Below, piece after piece: positions 39,501-46,253 of a stretch of DNA of 64,000 nucleotides. Source of the stretch: Rhodothermia bacterium (lineage in GTDB: Bacteria > Bacteroidota > Rhodothermia > Rhodothermales > UBA2364). The stretch covers positions 1-64,000 of the forward strand of contig JAFLBZ010000015.1 in assembly GCA_017303715.1 (NCBI GenBank). The letters are read 5' to 3'. Each line of letters starts with the position of its first letter. Position 1 is the stretch's first letter. The notes beneath the pieces are model-generated. The model ran no database searches, was not told the DNA's origin, and worked only from the letters and a program-made list of their open reading frames with translations. Both the position numbers and the translations under genes were made by a program.

Positions 39501-39685
39501 GGGTTACGGTCAAAGTCTTTAATGCCCTCGGTAAGCAAGTGGCTACACTGTATCAAGGAACGGTTCCGGCAAATGAAACCCAGTTTATTACGTTTGAGGG
39601 AAATGGCTTGGCCAGCGGCTTATATTTGGTGCAGGTTTTGGGACAAAATTTCTCAGCTGTACGCCGTATGAACTTGGTAAAATAG
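36599..39685 (+). CDS. BNR/sortilin-type beta-propeller protein with T9SS sorting domain
   Basis: The ATG at 36599 is preferred over a TTG two codons upstream. The protein has 1028 residues. It begins with a hydrophobic helix (about 10-32) that is either a signal peptide or an anchor. BNR/Asp-box motifs follow (TTNGGDSWSRS, STDSGVSWTQL, STNGGTSWSIV), characteristic of sialidase- or Vps10-like propellers, with WVDQLGGDGSF and GMQDNGSW later. The C-terminus is a T9SS type-A domain (EAYPNPFNPQTKFHF ... VFNALGKQVATL, ending RRMNLVK). I do not see the catalytic set of a sialidase, so the enzyme activity is open. Probable surface glycan- or protein-binding protein. Confidence 0.85.
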   Translation: MQKQYATSTLKWLLLGLIGVIAISVFVFQPDNPATLPDFEQLEMGEDGAGRAEFDRIRFQDPKTKQIPEGIRTRELRFIQDLPIRLEGAALNKTSADVLSWTQRGPYNVGGRTRAVLYDVSDATYNTLIAGSPTGGVWRTTNGGDSWSRSTLNPLAGFYELHNVTALTQDTRSGKTATWYFAGGEHGVSHGVNGYFTLLGEGVWKSTDSGVSWTQLNASIGSTPSPQSWNSRFDYVWDLAIDPSNTSQDEIYAACASDLIVRSTNGGTSWSIVLGTYASSSRYTDVAVSSTGRVYATFGNASGSASTKGIFTSSSGDSGSFTDITPAALTGNYRRIEIAISPSNEDIVYFLANTPSAGTRDHMLFKYQLSTNTWTDLSENIPNYGSFQNGIFSSQGSYDLLVKVNPSNENQIYIGGTSLYRLTFSPPATAATASVQIGGYSNSGDNWSGVTGEIDQHADQHALTFRPGSSTTAVSGHDGGISFTNDITASTVVWDNQNNGYNTTQFYAAAVAPNMSGDNVLVGGMQDNGSWFVNSSSPTANWVDQLGGDGSFAAISDNKGYYYFSWQNGTIYRFRLDSAGGFLGFRRVDPLGASGYKFINPFILDPTNTSRMYLAGGTTIWRNSNLEDAAITEGSNSELVTNWTQLSGTNVSGGSISAVSASTSPANHVFYGTIGGRIYRLDGADAATAASVPVEITGSGMAGSNKYTSSIAVDPTDANKVLVTYSNYSIISVYYTTNALSATPTWANVSGNIEQNADGSGNGPAVLWGTIMPYQGGTLYALGTSTGLYFSTSVNGSTTWTREAGVGIMPVSMVVSRMKDANLFVATFGNGMFQGTGLTALPIQVAGFIATQEQDNAILEWRAFSQSNIDAFVLEHAFGGDTPFREAFTISPENKDAPENAYRRTIPNLLPGHHRFRLKQVSTDGRIYYTDEVGLNVALANKFLLSEAYPNPFNPQTKFHFATATSQRVTVKVFNALGKQVATLYQGTVPANETQFITFEGNGLASGLYLVQVLGQNFSAVRRMNLVK

Positions 39686-39732
39686 TTTTTTGGCAAACAA
39701 AGTCTTGGCATGTCATTTGTAATGTTTTTTTT

Positions 39733-39740
39733 TACTTTTG
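39733..39740 (+). promoter_or_regulatory. TAnnTTTG -7 box before the small-peptide gene
   Basis: TACTTTTG matches the Bacteroidota -7 consensus exactly and lies 45 bp before the ATG at 39786. Upstream TTG triplets at 39705 and 39717 are not at the ideal spacing, so the promoter call is tentative. Confidence 0.4.
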
Positions 39741-39785
39741 ACGCCCCGAAAACGTCAAAACAGCCACACACAAACAAAAAATGCC

Positions 39786-40016
39786 ATGAAAAACCTCCAA
39801 GACTTTGCCCCTTTTGTGATAGATGCCAAGACCGAGGCCAATATTACAGGCGGCACTTATAAAATGCGCAAAAGGACGTTCGTTAGACCAGAAGCAAGTT
39901 CACTCATAAAAAGGAAAATTCATGTTTATGAAGAAGGCTCCCTTGATGGTGGTTTGCCGATTGAGTACCCGCTCTATATCCCAACCGATCCGTTTACACC
40001 GCCTAAACTCCCCTAA
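39786..40016 (+). CDS. Small peptide with double-glycine leader (natural-product-precursor-like)
   Basis: This 76-residue peptide is translated from ATG 39786. The first 23 residues (MKNLQDFAPFVIDAKTEANI, then TGG) have the pattern of GG-type leaders on Bacteroidota natural-product or bacteriocin-like precursors. They end with a Gly-Gly pair where a peptidase-containing ABC transporter would cut. The remaining 53 residues are basic, then proline-rich (PTDPFTPPKLP), with no cysteine, so they are not a typical lanthipeptide core. The gene has its own -7 box and a strong terminator. No transporter or modifying enzyme is nearby, so this would be an orphan precursor. Function is inferred from the leader alone. 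Confidence 0.65.
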   Translation: MKNLQDFAPFVIDAKTEANITGGTYKMRKRTFVRPEASSLIKRKIHVYEEGSLDGGLPIEYPLYIPTDPFTPPKLP

Positions 40017-40040
40017 GATCCATTCGTGAGGGTGAAATTT

Positions 40041-40075
40041 AATGGGTTATGGTGACCAAACCATAACCCATTTTT
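40041..40075 (+). terminator. Rho-independent terminator of the small-peptide gene
   Basis: A 13-bp stem (AATGGGTTATGGT / ACCATAACCCATT, loop GACCAA) is followed directly by TTTTT, 24 bp after the peptide stop. Confidence 0.9.
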
Positions 40076-40178
40076 CATCTGTGGAGAACACCTTATCCTC
40101 CATAAACTTGAGTGTTAAACCTGATTCATAAATATACTAAGAGGAAAAGCCGCCGGGTTCCGGTATTGCTTGGCAATT

Positions 40179-41195
40179 TCAAACGTGCTTGTTAAGATAA
40201 TTTTGGATGCCTGCTTGGATGTTTTTTGTGAAGTCCTGGCGGTCTGGAGATTTGTTTAAAAACGTATTTACCGGATAAAAGTGGGCTTGTTGGTAACTAT
40301 CGGCGAAAAGTTCAAAGCGCTGACGGGCAATAAAGTTCGACATGGCGGGGCGATTGCGGTGTTTACGTAGGGCTTCAATATCAATCGTGGCATTGGCCAC
40401 CATGCTTTCGCCATAGCCTGCTTCGCACAAGACCAATCCTTCGTTGTTAATGATTTTTGAAAGACCGTCTGTGCTGGCAAATGGGATGTCTATGCCCGCA
40501 ATACCTGCCGAATTTGCAGAAACGACGTAGGCCATATTTTCGATGGCGCGGGCGAGTTTAGCCACCCCTTTTTGGGTCATTTGCGGGCTTCCAACTTCGG
40601 ATGTGGCGTGTAGAAACACTTCAGCGCCACGCATCATCAAACAGCGTGCAATTTCGGGGTATAAAATTTCTTCGCTGGCAATACAAGCCAAATTGCCAAT
40701 CTCGGTTTTAGCAACGGGAAATACGCCGTCCAAACCATAAATTTCTACATAGCGATCCCAGACATCATGCGGCGTTGGCGCAAACATGCTATTTAAGCGG
40801 CGATAGCGTAAGACCATCTCGCCGGTTGGGGCAAAAACAAAACTTGCTTGGAAGTATAATGCTGGAAAATGCGGGTCTAATTCATACGCATTTCCACTTA
40901 GAAAGATATTTTGTTGTTTGGCAATTTCGGCTAAGGCGGCATATTCAGGGCCTTGTACGTGAAAACAAGCTTTTTCTTGCCAAAGCGGGAAACTTTCGCC
41001 CATGGGAAAGCCCGTCGCAAAATATTCGGGCAAGACCACCAAGCGTAAATCGGGGCCAATAAAGCGTTTGCTTGCCGCAATCTGTTGTTCAATTTTGGCA
41101 ATATTGTTCAAAACTTGTTGCCGTGCATCTTGGGGTGCAAGCGCATTAACTGCATGGCAAGTTGTTTGAAGGGCAAGGGCTTTATACGGCTCCAT
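40179..41195 (-). CDS. Nitrilase/CN-hydrolase-fold protein with altered catalytic triad
   Basis: The ATG at 41195 is preferred over a GTG 12 codons upstream inside the MarR gene. The 338-residue protein follows the carbon-nitrogen hydrolase pattern: the general-base Glu in LVVLPEYFATG (about 55), the Lys-region segment VLRYRRLNSMF (about 131), the Cys-region segment GNLACIASEEILYPEIAR (about 172-184), and the late segment ENMAYVVSANSAG. Aligning on the conserved YPE, the residue six before Pro, normally the nucleophilic Cys, is Ser, and the usual Lys is Arg. A nearby Cys is three residues too early. The protein may therefore be a changed or inactive member. It is the last gene of the long minus operon, 11 bp after marR. 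An amide substrate is expected from context only. Confidence 0.82.
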   Translation of the reverse strand: MEPYKALALQTTCHAVNALAPQDARQQVLNNIAKIEQQIAASKRFIGPDLRLVVLPEYFATGFPMGESFPLWQEKACFHVQGPEYAALAEIAKQQNIFLSGNAYELDPHFPALYFQASFVFAPTGEMVLRYRRLNSMFAPTPHDVWDRYVEIYGLDGVFPVAKTEIGNLACIASEEILYPEIARCLMMRGAEVFLHATSEVGSPQMTQKGVAKLARAIENMAYVVSANSAGIAGIDIPFASTDGLSKIINNEGLVLCEAGYGESMVANATIDIEALRKHRNRPAMSNFIARQRFELFADSYQQAHFYPVNTFLNKSPDRQDFTKNIQAGIQNYLNKHV

Positions 41196-41206
41196 TCTCA
41201 AATTCT

Positions 41207-41680
41207 TTATGCACTCAAACGGCGGAGGCACGTTTCTATTAAGGCTAAAAAGACCTGCCGTTCATCTGTGCTTAGGTCTTCAAATAATTGTTCGTTGAGC
41301 ATTTTCCGCATTGGTTGAAGGGATTCCAACAGTTTAACCCCTTCCGGTGAGAGGGCAAGACGTTTGCGGCGGCGGTCTTCTGTGTCCTCGATCTGAACTG
41401 CCAAGCCTTTGTCTAACAAAGTTGCGATGAGGTTGGTGACATTCGGACGAGAGACGTTAAGGGCGCGGGTGATCTCGGCAGCAAGAATTTTTTTATCGTG
41501 TTGTTCACTCTCAAAAAAAGGTAGATTGGGGTCTTTTGCCAAATAAAGCATAATCAGCCATTGCTGGGTTGTAATGCCCAAGCCCTGACTAATCTGGTCT
41601 CGGCGGCGCTTTAAAGCATCTCCAAGTGCAATAAGGTGAAGGATTATAGACTCCTCCAAGCGTTTTTCAATCATGGACAT
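41207..41680 (-). CDS. MarR-family transcriptional regulator
   Basis: This 157-residue winged-helix protein has a dimerisation N-terminus (IEKRLEESIILHLIALGDAL), a recognition helix region (AAEITRALNVSRPNVTNLIATLLDKGLAVQ) and wing (IEDTEDRRRKRLALSPEGVKLLE). The last part has the DxRxxxxxLT-type pattern of the family. It is encoded within the catabolic operon between the second NodB gene (51 bp) and the nitrilase-like gene (11 bp). MarR proteins usually bind 16-20 bp palindromes and release them on binding a small ligand. The operator candidates at 54504-54533 are its likely targets (inference). Confidence 0.88.
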   Translation of the reverse strand: MSMIEKRLEESIILHLIALGDALKRRRDQISQGLGITTQQWLIMLYLAKDPNLPFFESEQHDKKILAAEITRALNVSRPNVTNLIATLLDKGLAVQIEDTEDRRRKRLALSPEGVKLLESLQPMRKMLNEQLFEDLSTDERQVFLALIETCLRRLSA

Positions 41681-41712
41681 TTACGGTTACGGGTGGAAAA
41701 GACGGCGTATGA

Positions 41713-41725
41713 TTGATTGTTTCAA
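41713..41725. promoter_or_regulatory. Short palindrome upstream of marR
   Basis: TTGATTGTTTCAA has TTGA/TCAA arms with a 5-base centre, 33 bp before the marR ATG. It may be an autoregulatory site, but it is short and only resembles the sites at 54504-54533. Confidence 0.25.
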
Positions 41726-41731
41726 AAGAAT

Positions 41732-42646
41732 TTAGGGCAATAAGCGCCCAATTCCCGTACCCGTGAGATTTATGTAGCCATTTTTAGATGAAATATGCTT
41801 TAGGATTGTTTCTACGGCATGAACTCGGAAGGGCAATCCACTGATATAGGGCGTTAGTAGCAGGCTAAACACCCGTGCGCCGTGGGTTCCCGCTTCTTCA
41901 TAGAGTGCATCAAACTGATCTAAGACTTGGGTGACAAAGCTTTCTTCGGTTTGGTGATAGTCTATTAAGATACGATGATCCGATATTTCTTGCGAGAGCG
42001 GTAAGGCAACCAATTTCCCACCTTGCGTCTTCATCCAATAAGGCAAGTCATCATTTGCCCAATCGCAAATAAATGTACAACCGGCGGCGGCAACCAAGTG
42101 CGGAGTCTCGAACGATTCTGAAAAGGCGGGAGAAAGCCAACCGTTTACCGCCTGACCAGAACGGCTTCTAAGGATTTCTAAGCTTTCGGTAATGTATTGT
42201 TTTTCAACTTCCAGATCCATACCGCCATAATGCAGTGCGTCCATATCTACGCCATGCGCCACAATTTCGTGTCCTGCTTTTACCACTTCGTCCAATAAAA
42301 TCGGATATTTTTCTGCCAATACCGAATTCATGGCGAAATTGGCTTTAAACCCATATTTATCAAGCACTTTCATTAAACGAAAAACGCCAACCCGATTGCC
42401 ATAATCGCGGGTGGTATAGTGCCGAAAATCGGGGTAGGGCGTAACCATGCTGCCGGGTGCTTTAAAAGGCTTGCCCGATGGATTGAGCGGAAAAAACGTC
42501 AGCGGGATGGTTAGCATAACAGCCACACGCGCATTGTTGGGCAAGGTGAGTGGTGGCCGCTCGAAAAGATTCGACCACGCATACCAGTCGTGATCCATCC
42601 GATGTCCGCGCTTGGGATATTGAAGAAAAATCTCGTCTAAAGGCAT
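41732..42646 (-). CDS. NodB/PuuE-like amidohydrolase, copy 2
   Basis: This 304-residue polysaccharide-deacetylase-fold protein has the layout of PuuE allantoinase, which opens a cyclic amide, rather than a chitin deacetylase. The seen pattern is TTRDYGNRVGVFRLMKVLDKYG (about 78-99), metal-His loop AGHEIVAHGVDMDALHYGG (about 126-144) and GWLSPAFSES (about 171). No signal peptide is present, so it acts in the cytoplasm. The start lies 3 bp after its paralogue's stop. Tandem copies suggest two ring substrates or a hetero-oligomer. Together with HyuA/HyuB and the isochorismatase-like enzyme it suggests cyclic amide/imide breakdown. Substrate unknown. Confidence 0.85.
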   Translation of the reverse strand: MPLDEIFLQYPKRGHRMDHDWYAWSNLFERPPLTLPNNARVAVMLTIPLTFFPLNPSGKPFKAPGSMVTPYPDFRHYTTRDYGNRVGVFRLMKVLDKYGFKANFAMNSVLAEKYPILLDEVVKAGHEIVAHGVDMDALHYGGMDLEVEKQYITESLEILRSRSGQAVNGWLSPAFSESFETPHLVAAAGCTFICDWANDDLPYWMKTQGGKLVALPLSQEISDHRILIDYHQTEESFVTQVLDQFDALYEEAGTHGARVFSLLLTPYISGLPFRVHAVETILKHISSKNGYINLTGTGIGRLLP

Positions 42647-42649
42647 GGT

Positions 42650-43555
42650 CTAAATAGGTTCAGGGTTCCAAGAAGCAAAGGTGTCGTAATAATGCTCGAA
42701 GTAATAATCGGCGATTTCGCGGGCGGTTGTAACCCAAACATCTGAATGATTTGTGATGTATTGGAGCGCTTCTTCAAAGGGCTTAATACGGTGCGGATGC
42801 CCTACCAAAAACGCATGTAAAGGGATACACATCACCGTTCCGCTTTCTTCGCCCTCGGCATAGAGTTGATCGAATTGCTTTTTCAGCACATCGCCATAAT
42901 GACGCGGCGACATCAAATAGGAGTTATAACAAATGACATCGTTCACTTCTAAGGAATACGGCATGGAAATCAGCTGCCCCTTTTTTACGCGGATCGGTTG
43001 TGGTTGATCGTCTTGGAAAAGATCGCAGGTGTAGCGAATGCCATATTCGGCGATGAGGTCGAAGGTGCGCTCCGTGTGCGTGAGGGCTGGCGCAAGCCAA
43101 CCGGCAATGGCCTGTCCGGTGGCTTCTTTAACCGTATGCAAGGCATCTTCGATGATGCGCCGTTCTTGGGCTTCGTCCATACCATAGCAATACCGTGTGT
43201 TGTAGATGCCATGCGAGAAAAACTCCCAATTTCGCTCGTTGCAGGCTTGAATGATTTCGGGATGGTGTTGGCACATCGCCACCGAGAGCGAAACACTGCC
43301 TCGCACGTTGTACTTATCCATCGCCTCCATCATACGATAATGCCCAACGCGGTTGCCATAGTCGCGGGCGGCATAGCCTACAATATCGGGATTTGGTCTG
43401 CCCCAAGGTGTTCGATATGGATTTTTTGGCGGATCAAACTCGTAAAACTCGATATTTGGCGCAACCCAGAATGCGATTTTGGCTCCATTTTTCCATCGGA
43501 TCTTGGGACGGTTTTTATACGGCCAATAGGGGTATAATTCAGGGTCTCGCATCAT
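42650..43555 (-). CDS. NodB/PuuE-like amidohydrolase, copy 1
   Basis: This 301-residue protein is a paralogue of the next gene. It has AARDYGNRVGHYRMMEAMDKYN (about 71-92), the metal-His loop WEFFSHGIYNTRYCYGMD (about 120-137) and GWLAPALTHT (about 163). It is most like PuuE-type cyclic-amide hydrolases, with no signal peptide. Start and stop are coupled: its ATG overlaps the stop of the isochorismatase-like gene by 4 bp (ATGA), and the second NodB gene follows 3 bp after its own stop. The family is well supported, the precise reaction is not. Confidence 0.85.
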   Translation of the reverse strand: MMRDPELYPYWPYKNRPKIRWKNGAKIAFWVAPNIEFYEFDPPKNPYRTPWGRPNPDIVGYAARDYGNRVGHYRMMEAMDKYNVRGSVSLSVAMCQHHPEIIQACNERNWEFFSHGIYNTRYCYGMDEAQERRIIEDALHTVKEATGQAIAGWLAPALTHTERTFDLIAEYGIRYTCDLFQDDQPQPIRVKKGQLISMPYSLEVNDVICYNSYLMSPRHYGDVLKKQFDQLYAEGEESGTVMCIPLHAFLVGHPHRIKPFEEALQYITNHSDVWVTTAREIADYYFEHYYDTFASWNPEPI

Positions 43556-44220
43556 AAGACATTCGGGTTATTCAGGTAATCTAGTACTTCTTGGTAAGAA
43601 ACCACGTCTGCATATTTTAACAGCAGATCGGTCAAATTGGCAAAATGGAAACTTTCGTGTTTATCGGCAACACATTCTTCGGGAACAATGGTGCGATAAC
43701 CTCGGGAGAGTGCATCTACAGCAGCCGCTCGTACACAGCCCGAAGTCGAGCCGCCTGTTAAAATAACGGTATCCACCCGATGCCAAACCAAGAGCGATTG
43801 CAGCGGCGTTTCAAAAAAAGGTGAGGGCATCCGTTTGCAATACACCACATCTGAAGGAAACACCTCCAAACGGTCGTCAAACTCGGCGCGGCGGCTGCCA
43901 AACTTGATGTTTTGGAGCGAATCGGGCGTATCGGTGCGGGTTCCCCAAACCCCTGCATCTTCTCCCGAATCCATATACGCCACGTAGGTAAAGACCACGG
44001 GCAAAGACTTTGCCCGTGCCAAGCGGTTAATTTCGTTGATGTATTGAATTTGGTTGGGATCGGTTTCGTAAGCCGTTTTGAATTCATCGGTTTTGGTGTA
44101 GGCTTTTTGCAAGTCAATATTGACTATGGCGGCCTTTCGCCCAAAACCAAACTTGGCGCGTGTTGGGTTTGCCTTTATTTCGTAATACAGTTCACGCGCT
44201 GTCTTGTTAGATCGCTCCAT
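43552..44220 (-). CDS. Isochorismatase-family cysteine hydrolase (maleamate-amidase-like)
   Basis: The 222-residue form from ATG 44220 is used, since the frame further upstream overlaps the SnoaL gene. The catalytic triad is visible: Asp in VNIDLQKAY (about 33), Lys in YCKRMPSPFFET (about 132) and Cys in GSTSGCVRAAAVDAL (about 168). This is the pattern of N-carbamoylsarcosine amidohydrolase, nicotinamidase and maleamate amidohydrolase (NicF). It would hydrolyse a linear amide such as the one left after imide-ring opening. It is placed directly before the two NodB genes with a 4-bp overlap. Substrate choice is inferred from context. Confidence 0.87.
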   Translation of the reverse strand: MERSNKTARELYYEIKANPTRAKFGFGRKAAIVNIDLQKAYTKTDEFKTAYETDPNQIQYINEINRLARAKSLPVVFTYVAYMDSGEDAGVWGTRTDTPDSLQNIKFGSRRAEFDDRLEVFPSDVVYCKRMPSPFFETPLQSLLVWHRVDTVILTGGSTSGCVRAAAVDALSRGYRTIVPEECVADKHESFHFANLTDLLLKYADVVSYQEVLDYLNNPNVL

Positions 44221-44233
44221 GTTTTTTAGTGAT

Positions 44234-44647
44234 TTAAGCGGGTTTAAGCCAATCGCCAATACCGTAAGGGTCTGCCAAAGCCCCCGAAACATGTTCATGT
44301 CGGATTTTCCACGCGCCTTCGTGTTTCACCAAGACAAAACTTGCCCTGAAGGTGTTTTCAAAAACGCGCCCTTGGATATCCACGTTTAAGCGAATAATGC
44401 CAGCCACCCAGCCCATTTCGGTAGTTTCTTGACTGAACGGCCCTTCTAACCACGCTATGCTTTTTAAGGAAATGGCGGAGGCGCAGAAATCCATCCAGCC
44501 TTTTTGGATTTTCGTAAAACCGATGGTCGTCAGACGAGGGCCTTCCAAAATGATGTAAGTTTCTTCGGAAGGATCGTATTTAGCCAGAATTTCAGGCAAG
44601 TTTTTTTCGATAATTGCCTGATAATGCTCATTTACGGCTTGGATCAT
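44234..44647 (-). CDS. SnoaL/NTF2-like small protein
   Basis: This 137-residue single-domain protein has the NTF2-like cone fold pattern: an N-terminal helix pair (MIQAVNEHYQAIIEKNLPEIL), a strand with EETYIILEGPRLTTIGFTKI, and a C-terminal sheet ending in SFVLVKHEGAWKIRHEHVS. SnoaL-like proteins range from cyclases and isomerases to binding proteins. It is tightly packed in the operon (3 bp from the gene before, 13 bp from the gene after). Its reaction is unknown. Confidence 0.75.
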   Translation of the reverse strand: MIQAVNEHYQAIIEKNLPEILAKYDPSEETYIILEGPRLTTIGFTKIQKGWMDFCASAISLKSIAWLEGPFSQETTEMGWVAGIIRLNVDIQGRVFENTFRASFVLVKHEGAWKIRHEHVSGALADPYGIGDWLKPA

Positions 44648-44650
44648 TTT

Positions 44651-45004
44651 TTACATCTCGTTGATTTCGTCGGCAATTTGGTCCATCGGCTTGTTGTTTT
44701 CGGGTTGCGCAATGGCCTCCAATTCTTGTTGGACGATGCGTAAGATGCGTGCGCTGTATCGGGCGTGCCAAAGCTGACGGGCTTCGGCGGCTTCTTCGTC
44801 GGGCGAGTAGGCTTCGATTTCTTCACGAGAGACCAAGCCTTTTTCGGCCAAAATCCGTTCGAGCGTATCGAGGCGTTCACGTGCCACAGCCAATTCCATT
44901 CCCACAGCCATCGTAATATTTAACACACGTTCAACGGCGGGATCGTCAAAAAAGTAAGGGCGTGCCCCTTTCGACTTGTTATTTGCCACTAAAATATCGT
45001 TCAT
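44651..45004 (-). CDS. Small helical protein of unknown function
   Basis: This 117-residue acidic protein is helix-rich: PYFFDDPAVERVLNITMAVGM, then AVARERLDTLERILAEKGLVS, then ARQLWHARYSARILRIVQQE, with no signal peptide or known motif. I do not recognise it. It sits 18 bp after the methyltransferase gene and 3 bp before the SnoaL-like gene, so it is clearly part of the operon. Confidence 0.7.
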   Translation of the reverse strand: MNDILVANNKSKGARPYFFDDPAVERVLNITMAVGMELAVARERLDTLERILAEKGLVSREEIEAYSPDEEAAEARQLWHARYSARILRIVQQELEAIAQPENNKPMDQIADEINEM

Positions 45005-45022
45005 AGTGCTACTCCGTTTAGG

Positions 45023-46219
45023 TTAGGATTGCGGTTTCCAGCCGCCAAATACATTCCAGATCGGGCTTCTGCCATAGTCTTCTTGGACGTTTGCATCTTT
45101 CTTTTTCTCGTCCAAATCATTAATGGCTTTGACTCCGACTTGCATAAACTCGGAGCGTGGGACGCCAGCTACTTCCATTAGGTCTTCTGGTTGTAGGTCG
45201 TGCATATGCCCCCAATAAGGCTCGGCGTTATAATACGCATCCCAATCGCGCATGAATTGCTCGTAATAGCTCATTTCGGGGGTGTATTGCGGCTGCTCGA
45301 TGTGGAGGTTTAGCCCACCCGGAGCCAAAACACGGTTGATTTCGCCAAAGATGCGGTGGATGGCCTTCCCGCCGGTTTCATGGAGGAACATGGTCGTCTG
45401 TACCCAATCGAAGCTTGCATCTGTAAATTCTGCCATATTCTCGGCATCTACTTGCATGAAGGTTACATTTTTAACCCCCAAAGTATTGGCACGCGCCGCA
45501 CCATAGCGCAACATCGGCGCACCAGCATCTATTGCAATGATCTCGGCATTGGGATACATTTCGGCGATGGGGAGCACATTATGCCCTAAGCCACAACCAA
45601 TATCCAGAATACGTTTGGGCTGAAAATCGGGATAGGTTTCCTTTACCCAATAAGCTATAGCTTTGCCCCCACCATCTGTTAAACGGCCCAACATGCCGCC
45701 AGTGGTAACAAACAAGCCGGTATCGTAGTTTCCGGCATTGGCAACATCGCCTTCCATGTACTCGGTGTGATAGCTACCGGGCATCAGGTGGTTATCCACA
45801 TGGCGGAGATAGGCCGGAACCTGAAAATCGGGTTTCAGCACCAAGTTTTTGCCATCTCCAATCCATTTTTGCGCTTTTTTGGCGAGGTCTTCCGCCTGAC
45901 GCATGACCACCGATCGGCCTGCTTGTTGGCGCATCTCCATCGTACAACGCCGGAGCGCTGCCCACGTTTGGTACATTGGGTCTTGGCTCATGGCGGCTTG
46001 TACCTCGTGCCGATCTTGGAAGGTGCGTCCGTTTTCCTGCACAAAGTTCGGCTCAACACGGTTGTCGTAGGCAATTTTGTTGCCGGGGGCAATGACCGTC
46101 GAGATAAAACGGTTCAGGTTTGTCAAGAAGTTGTAACGCGCGCGTTCGTCATGGTCAAACTCTGGCATCATCTCATGCTTTTGGAGTTTGGTGAACACAG
46201 GAGGAATTTGATAGCTCAT
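45023..46219 (-). CDS. Class I SAM-dependent methyltransferase with N-terminal extension
   Basis: This 398-residue protein has a Rossmann methyltransferase domain at about 195-330: motif I RILDIGCGLGHNVLPIAEMYP, then IIAIDAG (motif II), VDAENMAEFTDASFDWVQTT and RVLAPGGLNLHIEQP. The first 190 residues are helical (VIAPGNKIAYDNRVEPNF, MEMRQQAGRSVVMRQAEDL) and unlike simple methyltransferases, so a specialised substrate domain is likely. It lies between hyuB (34 bp) and the small helical protein. The substrate is unknown. Confidence 0.85.
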   Translation of the reverse strand: MSYQIPPVFTKLQKHEMMPEFDHDERARYNFLTNLNRFISTVIAPGNKIAYDNRVEPNFVQENGRTFQDRHEVQAAMSQDPMYQTWAALRRCTMEMRQQAGRSVVMRQAEDLAKKAQKWIGDGKNLVLKPDFQVPAYLRHVDNHLMPGSYHTEYMEGDVANAGNYDTGLFVTTGGMLGRLTDGGGKAIAYWVKETYPDFQPKRILDIGCGLGHNVLPIAEMYPNAEIIAIDAGAPMLRYGAARANTLGVKNVTFMQVDAENMAEFTDASFDWVQTTMFLHETGGKAIHRIFGEINRVLAPGGLNLHIEQPQYTPEMSYYEQFMRDWDAYYNAEPYWGHMHDLQPEDLMEVAGVPRSEFMQVGVKAINDLDEKKKDANVQEDYGRSPIWNVFGGWKPQS

Positions 46220-46253
46220 CTTTTACAAGTTTAAGTTATTACAAAATAATGAC

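Noticed and set aside
36599-39685. Active sialidase
   Set aside because: Asp boxes are present but the arginine triad and the nucleophilic Tyr/Glu arrangement could not be identified. Asp boxes alone do not prove activity.
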